From Mermis nigrescens (Eukaryota > Nematoda > Enoplea > Mermithida > Mermithidae), in contig JAVLUZ010000142.1 in the NCBI GenBank assembly GCA_036768485.1, positions 21,418,290 through 21,482,289 of the forward strand: a stretch of DNA of 64,000 nucleotides. The letters run 5' to 3'. Of the stretch, positions 30,479 to 40,544 are shown piece by piece. Made by a program: the position numbers and the translations under genes. The notes below the pieces were generated by a model. It saw only the letters and a program-made list of their open reading frames with translations, had not been told where the DNA came from and did no database searches. How positions within the stretch are numbered: position 1 is the stretch's first letter; each line of letters opens with the position of its first letter.

Positions 30479-31773
30479 GGGAAAGGGGTAATTCCCCTTG
30501 GGGGAAAATTTTGACTCTTGCTTCTATCTTTGAAACATATTTTCGATCAGGTTCAGTCCCAGAATTGTGGCGTCAAGCAAATGTAATTCCTGTTTTAAAA
30601 AATAAAGGTGATTCTGGTTGTGTTGAAAATTATCGTCCGATTTCTTTGTGCTGCTCTGCTTGTAAAATTATGGAAAAAATCGTCAATAATAAGATTCTTG
30701 AGTACTTGAATAAAAATAATTTGCTTTCTCCCCTTCAATTTGGCTTTTTAAAAGGTAGATCATGTAAAACCCAATTGCTAAAGTGTAAAAATGAATGGGC
30801 AAAATGTCTCGATAAAAAATCTACTATTGACATAACTTTCATCGATTTCAAGAGAGCTTTTGACAAAATTTTGCATACAAAATTACTTCATAAACTCTCT
30901 GCGTATGGCTTACATGGTTTCCTATTTAACTGGCTTAAATCTTTGTTATCTTCTCAATCTCAGTGTGTAGTCGTTAATAATTCTTTTTCAGATAGCTTAA
31001 GTGTATCCAGCGGTGTCCCGCAAGGGAGTGTGATAGGGCCAACTCTTTTTCTGATTTACATAAATGATTTGTGCGATAATATCAATAGTTGTGTACGTTT
31101 ATTTGCCGATGATGTTAAATTGTATAATTTGTCTTCCTGTAACACTATACTTCAAAATGATCTTAATAAGGTTTTTATGTGGTCACGTGAATGGCAGCTT
31201 CAGATATCTATCGATAAATGCTCAGTTCTGTACATGGGTTACAAAAATCCTAAATATCAATATTTCATTGGAAATCAACTTTTGCCTTCTGATTCGGACT
31301 GTGTCCGTGACTTAGGTGTTCTGCTGTCTCAAAATTTGAAATTTAACCAGCACCATCACGAAATAATTAAAAAAGCTTCTCAGCGCTCTAGTCTGATACT
31401 TAAATTATTCTTTTCTCGTGATCATGAAATTTTGTCTCGTGCGTTTAAGATCTATGCGCGACCACTGCTTGCATATTGCTCTACTGTTTGGAGTCCATAT
31501 CGTATTCGAGATATTGATCGCATTGAGAGAGTTCAGCTCAGGTTTACGCGAAATATTTTCGGCTTTAACAGCGGTTTTTCTTATAACGATCGTTTAATTA
31601 AACTGTCTTTAGAACGTCTTGAAACACGCCGTATTCATTTTGCATTGTGCTTGTATTTTCAAATTATTACTTGTATTTTCAAATTATTATTCATATTCTT
31701 TGTGACGAATTTTTCGCTTTCAACCACAATTATACTCGCTCTGTTAATAATTTTAAACTTGTTGTTCCAGTAG
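30451..31773 (+). pseudogene. LINE reverse transcriptase ORF (truncated, frameshifted)
   Basis: An open frame of 440 codons. Its first 20 or so codons come from the adjacent G element and are not LINE sequence. RT blocks are in canonical order with the FADD active site near residue 217. The last ~40 codons after the 20-bp duplication are out of the original frame and end in a hydrophobic artefact. Confidence 0.85.
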
Positions 31774-32038
31774 CTCGTTCCGATATTCTCAAGTATGATT
31801 TCAGTCATAGATATGTTAATCAGTGGAATTTGCTTCCGTACGATCTTGTAAATTCACCTAGCTTGGAAATTTTTAAGCGCAAAGTCCGTACATTCGATTT
31901 ATCTTTTTTTGTAAAGGGGCACGCGTAAGTTGTCACTTTGTGACTGTGTGACCTAATTGCTGTCATTTTTTATCATATGCTGTATTATTATTTTTTATCA
32001 CGTGTTTTCTTGGACCTAGTAATAAATCCTTTGTTGTT
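30479..32038 (+). mobile_element. 5'-truncated LINE (CR1/Jockey-like) with reverse transcriptase
   Basis: The reading frame to 31773 encodes a non-LTR reverse transcriptase. It shows NYRPISL, FIDFKRAFD, SSGVPQGSVIGPTLFL and the catalytic LFADDVKLY (FADD), then the thumb. The endonuclease and ORF1 are missing. The C-terminal part continues in another frame (31647-31928, HRYVNQWNLLP) because a 20-bp direct duplication at 31651-31690 shifts the frame. The 3' end has AATAAA (32020-32025) and a (TTG)n tail. It is a dead copy. Its left limit next to the G element is approximate. The clade call is tentative. Confidence 0.9.
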
Positions 32039-32048
32039 GTTGTTGTTA

Positions 32049-33481
32049 GGCAGTAATTATATGCAGTCAACTGCAGGTAATATAGCATATGATGTAAAAT
32101 TATATGCAGTCAAAAACCAGTGGCCTAGACTGCAGGTAATATAGCACACAATGTAAAATTATATGCAGTCAAAAACCAGCGACCTGGACTGCAGGTAATA
32201 TAGCACACAATGTGATATATGCAGTCAAGTTGAATGCATATTGATATAGAGGGGCTGGCGCTTCGCTCGCATTTTAACCTGTAGTAGATGGTTTTAGAAG
32301 GCACTTTTATTTGGGATGGTCTGGAAGATCTGCTTCCTCGCCAGGGAATGTTTTTGCGCTGCATGGGTAGCAGCTTCAATAGCTGCCCAGTTACCCAATA
32401 ACGCATTTTGATCGGCCAGCATAAGCTCTGGTCCTGCTTAATAGATATTGAGTGTTGCTGCTCTTGTCCTCATTCTGGGGAATTGTTTTACTGTAGTAGT
32501 CCGATGATTGACACAATCGTTGTTAACTAGCTACAAAATTACATTTAAATGCAAGAACAGGGCAAAAATGCCTAGAAATAACGTACGTAGACAGCGTAGG
32601 CAGGCATGCACCTTTCTTTCCTCTGGTACGTACATGTTTGTGAAGCATTTTATTTCCACTACAATAAAACAATTCCCCACAATGAGGGACAAGAACAGCA
32701 ACAACCATGGGCGTGCGCAGGGGGGGCGGCCGCCCCCATCCTTAGCCCAGAAATAATTTTGAAAAGGTAAAAAATGCATGAAAATTGGCATCTTTTCACC
32801 AAAAAATCTCAAAATTTTCAGCGCAATCATTATTTTCGCTAACTTAGGCCCAGGCGCAGCCAAAAAATGCAATTTTTCATAGCTTATTGAGAGAAAATAA
32901 TTTTCTTTGTGAAACTTTGAATTTTATGAGCTTATTGGATAGTGCACTTTCGGAAACGTCAGAAAATGCACTTTATTTGGTGCCCTGGCGAACATATCCC
33001 GAAATATAGGGTCACCAATTTCGGACCGCCCCCCTCCCCGAAAAAATCATACTTACGTCCCTGGCAACAACTACCCAATATCTATCATGCAGGACCAGAG
33101 CTTACACTGGCCCATCAAAATGCGTTAATGGGTGACGACTGGGCAGCTATTGAAGCTGCTACCCATACAGCGCAAAAAAATATTCTCTAGTGAGGAAGCA
33201 GATCTGACAGACCATCTCAAATAAAATTACCTTCTAAAACCATCTACTACAGGTTAAAATGCGAGCAAAGCGCCAGCTTCCCATATTAATATGCATTCAA
33301 CTTGACTGCATATAATATCACATTGTGTGCTATATTACCTGCAGTCCAGGCCGCTGGTTTTTGACTGCATATAATTCTACGTTGTGTGCTATATTAACTG
33401 CAGTCTAGGCCGCTGGTTTTTGACCGCATATAATTTTACATTGTATGCTATACTTGCACTTGACTGCATATAATTACTGCC
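32049..33481. mobile_element. Long-inverted-repeat DNA element (Mutator-like?) in the LINE tail
   Basis: Two arms of about 412 bp (32049-32460 and about 33070-33481) are inverted copies starting GGCAGTAATTATATGCAGTC. The flanks GTTGTTGTTA are duplicated (10 bp, 32039-32048 and 33482-33491). Each arm contains two to three tandem units of about 58 bp (ATATGCAGTCAAAAACCAG ... GGTAATATAGCACAC). Long terminal repeats and a 9-10 bp duplication suit Mutator-like elements. No transposase is present, so the class is inferred. Confidence 0.75.
32706..33063. mobile_element. Family E hAT-like MITE inside the long-inverted-repeat element
   Basis: CATGGGCGTGCGCAGGG ... inverted CAGGGACGTAAG, with a perfect 8-bp duplication GCAACAAC (32698-32705, 33064-33071). 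Confidence 0.9.
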
Positions 33482-33491
33482 GTTGTTGTTA

Positions 33492-33840
33492 TGTTCAAGA
33501 ACTGAGCAACATGGTCATATGATACTACTCTGCGACGTAAAATCAAAAATTTTGAAGCTTCGCGCCGATTTCCTCTATCTTTTGGCAGTTTCTATCGTTT
33601 TATTGCAGAAAAAGACACAGAATAAGCGCTCTGCGGCGCGCATTAGGTTATGAGCATTTTTCCGTCAATAACTTAAAAAATTTTGAAAAAAATTCATTTT
33701 TCTATCGCTTCAATAGTGTAGGACAATGTAAAAAGCCTAAAAACAGATTGTTAAACGGACCCCGCCTGTTTTTATGGATTTTTAGATGAAAAATTTTCTT
33801 GGATTCCTCCCCTGGCGGAAATCCTGGCTACGCCTATGCC
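33492..33840. mobile_element. Fragment of a hAT-like element (right end only)
   Basis: It ends CCTGGCTACGCCTATG, like the right end of the F element at 56736, and carries a GAAGCTTCGCGCC hairpin variant near 33546. No left end. Confidence 0.5.
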
Positions 33841-34692
33841 AAGTGCTCTCGTCAAAAACCCCTAATTAAACCTCAAACTGCCTAAAAAACCCCAACCACT
33901 GGTAAAGCATAGATGCAAAAAAACGTCAATCTAAAAAATGTTTCCAATGGCCTCAAAAGACCCCAAAATGGGGGAAAACCCTCAACTTGGCATGGCAACC
34001 CTGCCCTGCAGTGTTGCCAGGTCCCAAAATTCAGATTCTCCTGCACAGAGGTAAAATTGGGGAAAAATTCTCCTGCAATTCTCCTGAAAATATTTTGAAT
34101 TCTCCTGAAAATTCTCCTGGCTCATATTTTGCAGGAAAGGTTGTACAGCAGATCTACAATTGTATGTACACATGCATATCAAGCATGCTCAGGCCAATTT
34201 ACCTTGGTTCACCCAACTATTTTATTCTGATCTCTTGCCTGTTAATCCTAAGGACACTCAAGGCTAAATAATGAACATTAATTCTCTCACAAAAAGCTCA
34301 TGGAGCATATCTGCATTATACAGGCAGATGCAAAAATAATGGAAGACTAATGCTGCACCACAAAGTATAACATTTTATTCAACATCAACAGCTGACAAAC
34401 ATTCAATAACAGATTCCTGATCTTCATCGGGATATACTGCTCAAGGGCCTAAGCTAAAGAGGTCGCATTGTTTACAATACACATTATCGGAAAAAACAGT
34501 TTCTAAGCTTAAAACAGTGACCGCCAATTTTCAGTTGCACTTACATCATCAAAAATTTCTGAAAAGAGCCCTGTTTGCAATGTCTTTTGAAAAAATAAAT
34601 AATACTTTATTACTAATTGTATGTACTTCAGTAGCAAGCAAATCCTTACATTTTGAAATACATCAAAAAAATGTTTATAGGCGCTTTGCAAA

Positions 34693-35734
34693 CACCGTTT
34701 TTTCCCAGCGATTTGGTTGACATTATAGACCGAACCCAAAATTTTTTTCCACTTTTTCCGACTTTTTTCCACATTTTTTGGGAGGTCTAAAAACGTTCAA
34801 AATAGAGCGCCTGTGTTGAAAAATCAGTGTTTTTACGCGGAAAATTTTATGTACACATGCAATAGCGGTGTTTGATGCACTTTTTGTATAAAAATTTCGC
34901 GCTCTACAAGAATATCACGATCAGTAACGTTATTTATGTTTAAACTTAATTTCCTTCCTTCAGTAAAGCATTTTAGCCAATTCTGAAGTCGTTTTTGACA
35001 ATTAAAATTATAATTTATCAAATGGCGCGAAGCGCTAGAAAATTTTGAAATTTTAGCTCAAAAACTGTGCAGAAGGTAAGGATTTTCAATTGTAGTGGAG
35101 TTCTAGGACCAGATTATCGATAAAAATGCTGCAATTGGCGCCGCTACGGCTCAAACATCAATAACAAGTAAGAATTAAATCAATTCGGCGTGAAGCGCCG
35201 AAAATTTTTTGTAGTTTCACCTCTCTGAAACGCATTTTTGCATTAAAAAACTTAACTGAATCCGTGCAGAAGATAAGGATTTTCAATCGCAGTAAAGTTC
35301 TAGATCAAATTTTCGATAAAAATGCTGCAGTTGACGCGGCGCGGCATCAAATATTAAAAACAAAAAAGAATTAAATCAATTCGGCGCGAAGCGCCGAAAA
35401 TTTTTGTAGTTCTTACTTCTCTAAAACGCATTTTTGCATTACAAAAACTAAGCGAATCCGTGCAGAAGATAAGGATTTTCAATCGTAGTGAAGTTCTAGA
35501 CCAGATTGTCGATAAAAATGCTGCAATTGGCGCGGCGCGGCTTAAGGATTACTAATGAGTAAGAATTTAATCAATTCGGCGCGAAGCGCCGAAAAATTTT
35601 TTGAAGTTTTATAACTCTCTAAAACGCATTTTTAACATTACAAAAAGTTGCCACAAATGCCAACCAAGCCCAAAAATTTTTCCATTCCCCAAAATTTTGG
35701 TTGACAAATAGACCAAAAAGTGGAAAAAACGGTG
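34693..35734. mobile_element. Family G MITE (copy 3), complete
   Basis: Inverted ends CACCGTTTTTTCC with a perfect 8-bp duplication TTTGCAAA (34685-34692, 35735-35742). The interior consists of about four subrepeats of 160-200 bp, each with a GGCGCGAAGCGCC-type hairpin (35024, 35184, 35383, 35578). Confidence 0.9.
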
Positions 35735-35920
35735 TTTGCAAACGTCTATGAAACTGATAAAAACAATTAGACGGTGTGTAAAGCTATGTATTTCTGCACT
35801 TCGTGATATTAAGTGAATAAATGAATGAATGAATGAATGATTTACTACGGAAGCACGAAACTTATTTGGATATAGTTATAACTTAACACTTAGGTCTTAA
35901 CTATGAACGAAATGAAGTCT

Positions 35921-36559
35921 TGAAAAATGAGCTTGCTAAGCGAGAGTTGTAAACTAAGAGGAGCTTAAAGTTTAAACCTACCATTAAATTATAAAGATAA
36001 TAATGAAAGATTTAAAGCTTTAAGATTAGAGTAAGGTTTGTTTACAAACCTGTTATGTGTATCAGCCGGTTTTTCAAGAACAAGGATGCTGTACCTGCTA
36101 AGCTACTCTCAAATTTAGTATATAAGTATACGTGTTCTAGCTGTATGGCTAGTTACATCGGTGAAACTCGCCGACATTTTGGGAGTAGAATGGCAGAGCA
36201 TACTGGCATCTCATTTGCTACAGGAAAGCCAATTCAGGGTGATAGTTTATCTGCTATTCACAAACATATCTCAAATAGCAATCATCCAATTACATCAGAT
36301 TGCTTCAAGGTTATCAGTCGAGCAATAGCATCCAACTCTTTTGATCTTTTAATCAAGGAGTCATTATACATAGCACGTGATCGTCCTATTCTCAACAATA
36401 ATGTTTCATCATATCCTTTAAATTTGTTTTAATTTACCACATTTTTCTTTTTTCTTAAAGCTTTAAATCTTTTATTATTATCTTTATAATTTAATGGTAG
36501 GTTTAAACTTTAAGCTCCTCTTAGTTTACAACTCTCGCTTAGCAAGCTCATTTTTTCAA
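35921..36559 (+). mobile_element. Penelope-like relic flanked by inverted 105-bp repeats
   Basis: The arms 35921-36025 and 36454-36559 are about 97% identical in inverted orientation (GAGCTTGCTAAGCGAGAGTT near the outer ends). Between them is a Penelope-type GIY-YIG endonuclease ORF. Penelope elements can carry terminal repeats in either orientation. The reverse transcriptase is missing. Confidence 0.75.
36055..36432 (+). pseudogene. GIY-YIG endonuclease domain of a Penelope-like element
   Basis: The 125 codons show VYKYTCSSCMASYIGETRR (the GIY-YIG strand with the CxxC typical of Penelope), then FGSRMAEHTG, SAIHKHISNSNH, the catalytic-region FDLLIKESLYIARDRPILN and the end. This is the 3' end of a Penelope ORF. 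The upstream reverse transcriptase is absent, and the first Met is probably not a real start. Confidence 0.85.
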
Positions 36560-36845
36560 AATAAAGTCTTAATGTGAAGCAACTAACTAACTACAGTAGG
36601 TTAATGTATGATAATCATTATAACTTGCTGTTTAAGTTTTGAAAATTCTCCTGAATTCTCCTAGATTTTCAGGATTCTCCTGAATTCTCCTGACATTTTA
36701 AAATTCTCCTGCATTCTCCTGCATGTTTAACAACTTCTCCTGAAATTTCTCCTGAAAAGCCCATTCTCCTGCTCCTGCTCCTGAAAATTTTAGATTCTTC
36801 TGAATTCAGGAGAATTCTCCTGCACCTGGCAACCCTGCTGCCCTG

Positions 36846-37506
36846 ACCCTGTCGCTGCAAGCACAGTAAATACGATGATTTATAATATTAGCAATTGATA
36901 TCGCCTGTCACATTCTCACAAGTTTATCTGACATTAAGACTTACTACTACCTACTTACATACACATTAATCTCCAAATAAAATTTTTATTCATCGATTAA
37001 CTTTACCTACCTACTTCTATAAGAAAAATTGGCTTTTTCATAAAAAATACAATTGACTTATGATTTTTTAAGACGCAAGTCCTGAGAAAGTCGACCTTTG
37101 ATTGAGCAGGACAATAATTGATCATGCCTGGAAATAACGTATGTGATACAGTTTTGCACGCTGAAGACGAATTTCGATATTTATTTTTGTCAAAAACCTA
37201 AAGTCGTGAGACTACAGTCAACCAAACTTTAGGGCTTTTCATTTTTTGACATTTAAGCATGCTCTCACTTTTTTATTTATTGATTCTTCAATTTTGAAAA
37301 TACGCCAAGGAAACTTTACAGGATAAAAGACCGTTTAATTTCCTATGAGAGCATGTAACCATTTTTAACACCATATTAATATTTTGGTTTACACATACAT
37401 AAGTGTAAACAGAATGTTTTAGCTCATAAAATTTAAAATATTGCACTAAATTCCTCCGATCTCAGTCAATTTTAGCGAGTCACAAGAGATTTTTTAGTCG
37501 CAGATG
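36846..37506. other. Nothing recognised
   Basis: AT-rich DNA with TACCTACTTAC simple sequence. No ORF or repeat end of note. Confidence 0.5.
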
Positions 37507-37727
37507 CCTATAGTCTGTTTCATTTATTCGATAGCTTTGTAGTAAATTTTTTCAATAACTACAGTAAGCGAAACAAGACGAATTACTGTAATGCGGCCGA
37601 TCAGCTCAGTGAAGGCGGGTGGCTGGAATTCTTCTATTTTTGATGCACTAATCCGCCAGTATAAATTTAATTTAGGCATTTAATCAGTGCTGGGACATAC
37701 TAAGTAAGTGCGCTGAATAAAATGCTA

Positions 37728-37800
37728 TCGGCTGGAATCCAATCCGGGTTGCTTAGACGACCAGCAGACCTTTTACAACTGAGCTATGCGGGAGTTCGCG
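37728..37800 (-). tRNA. tRNA-like sequence (pseudogene or SINE head)
   Basis: On the minus strand, CCCGCATAGCTCAGTTG resembles an A box and ACCCGGATTGGATTCCAGC a weak B box, about 45 bp apart. The arms do not form a clean cloverleaf. Confidence 0.3.
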
Positions 37801-37835
37801 GAATTTCTTAACATCTTAGTCTGTTGTGTTTAAAG

Positions 37836-38057
37836 TAGTGTTGTAAAAGATAACAAAAGATAGTGTTATCTTTATCTTTTTAGAAAGATAAAGATAAAGA
37901 TAAAGTTATATTAATCATTATCTTTTATCTTGCAATATATCCTTATCTTTTACAACACTAATTTCAACTCAAGACAAGTCGGTTCCACTACCCTGATTTG
38001 TGTTTGTGTGTTTGCAAGAGCAGAAAACTCTATCTTTTTTTATCTTTTACAACACTA
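37836..38057. mobile_element. Family J hAT-like MITE
   Basis: Inverted ends TAGTGTTGTAAAAGATA with flanks GTTTAAAG / GTCTAAAG (7/8). It contains an internal copy of the right end (37945-37961) and GATAAA-rich sequence. Confidence 0.8.
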
Positions 38058-38538
38058 GTCTAAAGTGTCAACTCAGGATAAACTGAATGCGCGACTTTTA
38101 TCTGTAAGTTGGTTGATCTGCTGAAATACGAGAATAAATTATGCCGCGAAAATGTTATTGAAAAAGCTTTCCTTTGCTACGTAGCTACGGTTAGATCTAG
38201 CAACCTACAGTAAATAAGAAAGAAGGGGTTGCTGTAACCTTCGAAAACATTTACTGAAAAAGCTCTCGGATAAATGAAACAGACTATAAGCATATCCTGT
38301 CACTACTTGTGAGAAAATAAGAAAAGTTAGGGAGCCAGGCTACTTCAGGAAGCATTATGCTTAACTTATGCATTCTAAAACTAGGATTTTTGATACTTTA
38401 CATTATTAATGCTGTAAGGAGATAGAGACACTAGTTCAAAGTAACTCAGAAATTCTCGAAAACCAATGTTTTATAGAATTTCTGTAGCTGTACCAGTGTA
38501 GATACTTATATGTGCTCTAAAAGCGTTATGGGCATATG

Positions 38539-39789
38539 TGTAAACGTAGACTCTAACTACGTTTACGAGTCTTACTTATGCCCTGGCTTAAGCTCACGCG
38601 CTCGCACAAAAAGGCGACTCGGGGGTATGACCCGGCCTATCAAGATAGCCCGGCCCTCTACTGCGCGCACCTAATGAAACTTACTTACTTAACCCCAATT
38701 TGAGATTAAGTACCTAAATAATGTAAGTTCCCCGGAAACCTAATTGAGGGCTCAAAAAGATTATTATTTAACTTGTTTTGGGACCGAATTCCGGTGCTTG
38801 AAAATATTGAAGGTTCCTAAGTATAGTGTAGCACAAGGACAGAATTCAACAGCACGGAAATTCGAACCGAGCCCAATCATCGTTCATTAAATAATTAATT
38901 TTTACAATATTTTTGGACAGAAAATTATGAAGCTAATTAAAAACGCGACAGCATGAAGGTGCATGCTGCCGACTGTCGTGTTACGCTAATCGGTTAAAAA
39001 CAACACTATAATTACGAGGGCACGTAGCCCGCCAACGGCATACAACTAATGCCGTGAAGGCACACAAATAAAACAATAAATGCGTAAGGGCGAAAGAAGC
39101 CTGCCCACTACGCGACGAAAATACGACGAGATTTTCCTGCAGCCAGCAGGGGAAAATACAGAGAGACTACGTGCGGAAAAATACGTCGCACGGAAAAAAA
39201 CGGGCACAGCATAGAAGCTGGCGAAAAACTGGGAAAGCTCACTGTAAAATGATAAAGTCTTAAAGTGGAGGAATGATCGTTAAAGTCGTCCAAAACTGCG
39301 CTCGCACGCAGTTTTAAACGATACGAAAAAGAGGCGTATCAAACGCGGACAAAGAAACGCGGAATGGATCTACGAGAATAACAATAGGCCTATGGGCAAA
39401 GCTTACGGTAAAGAATGTACAAACGAAATAGACACGAATATGAGACACACACATATGGAGTTTTAACACACGTATGATATGATAGCACACATACCAATTC
39501 GTACTCAAGTCGCATTAAGCCCGAGTGCCCATTTTCCTATCCCGGATTTTTATTGAAAATATGTGTGGGAAAGGAAATGAAGATATGATAATTTTAAGAG
39601 GGAAGGTGGTCCCGGGCGACACACTAAAGCGTTACGCTGAGTGGTCGCGTACGTGCAAATGGAAATTAAGCACGAAATTGAGCATCTAGGGCAAACAGTC
39701 ATCGGCATGTATGTACAAAATAGCACAAAACGAATGGAATTTTGCATTGAACCAACGCAACGAAAATGGGGTGTAGAGCCATCTCTACA
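38539..39789 (-). repeat. 3' LTR of the Ty3/gypsy element
   Basis: 1251 bp, starting TGTAAACG and ending CTCTACA on +. It contains the hairpin AAAACTGCG-loop-CGCAGTTTT (39292-39315) and a CAGCATG...CATGCTG hairpin near 38950. A minus-strand AATAAA is present near 39548. Confidence 0.96.
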
Positions 39790-40544
39790 CTCCCCGGATG
39801 TCGAGAAAAATTTGCACGCAGTGCAAATTTTTATGCGCAAAAACGTTTGTGCGCAAACTTTTTGCGCAAAGACGGCCACGGCGTGGAGTCGGGCGATTAT
39901 CGATTCGTGTCAGCAGATCGAAGCGGGATGCTGACACATTTTTATGCACAAAACGTATGCATGAAAAATGTACGGATGACGTACGGCTACGTCAAACAAT
40001 TGAGCAGCAGGAGACAAAAACGATGCGTCGACGACGCGTTGACATCGTGGTTTTGTGCAACGTACGGAATAGACTGTTTGCCCGGGACCCGGAGAATTTT
40101 GATTGAAAAAGTAATTTATGATAGGAGGGCAGGTCACTCGACTTAATTAGTATTGAGTACAAAAGGCTTAAATTATGGACAAATTGAGAACACATATGGA
40201 CAAGGACAATAAATGAATCAAAGACAGACAAATACAGTGAAATAACAAATATGTTTTTTGGGAAAAAATCAGAAAAGTATACAGCAAAAGAAAAATATAC
40301 ATGGAAATAATGAATAACAGAGATATGTAAAAAGATATTGAGAAAAAGAAAAAGGTCCTAAGGTGGAGAGAAAAAATTTTGGGAAAAGTGGCTGCAGGAA
40401 AATTAACTAGTAAACGAAAAATTTACGGAAAAAACGAATTAAACAAATTAAACGAAAATATACAAACTGCTGGCGGTCGGTACGTCGTCCTGGCACAGCA
40501 AAATCAAATGATGAGCAAATAATCAAGTGCGGCAATCCGGTTGA
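39790..40544 (-). other. Retrotransposon 3' untranslated region
   Basis: It lies between the third ORF and the 3' LTR. A short purine run (CCGGGGAG on minus) beside the LTR may be the polypurine tract. A 12-bp-stem hairpin (AAAAATTTGCAC / GTGCAAATTTTT, 39806-39832) and repeated TTTGTGCGCAAA-like palindromes follow. ORFs on + here are not meaningful. Confidence 0.6.

Larger units (their letters stand above)
34009..36837. mobile_element. hAT-like element with ATTCTCCTG subterminal repeats, nested
   Basis: Inverted ends CAGTGTTGCCAGGT / CAGGGTTGCCAGGT with a perfect 8-bp duplication CTGCCCTG (34001-34008, 36838-36845). Many ATTCTCCTGA units lie within 120 bp of the left end and 190 bp of the right. 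Inside are a G MITE (34693-35734) and a Penelope relic (35921-36559). No transposase was recognised. Confidence 0.88.
37507..38290. mobile_element. Family K element with TATAGTCTGTTTCAT ends
   Basis: The inverted ends TATAGTCTGTTTCATTTAT match at both sides over about 40 bp. The flanking dinucleotide could be TA. The interior has a tRNA-like piece and MITE J. No transposase. Confidence 0.7.

Noticed and set aside
39641..40146. Several overlapping ORFs on + in the retrotransposon 3' region
   Set aside because: They are opposite to the element's coding strand, have no domains and partly repeat LTR sequence.
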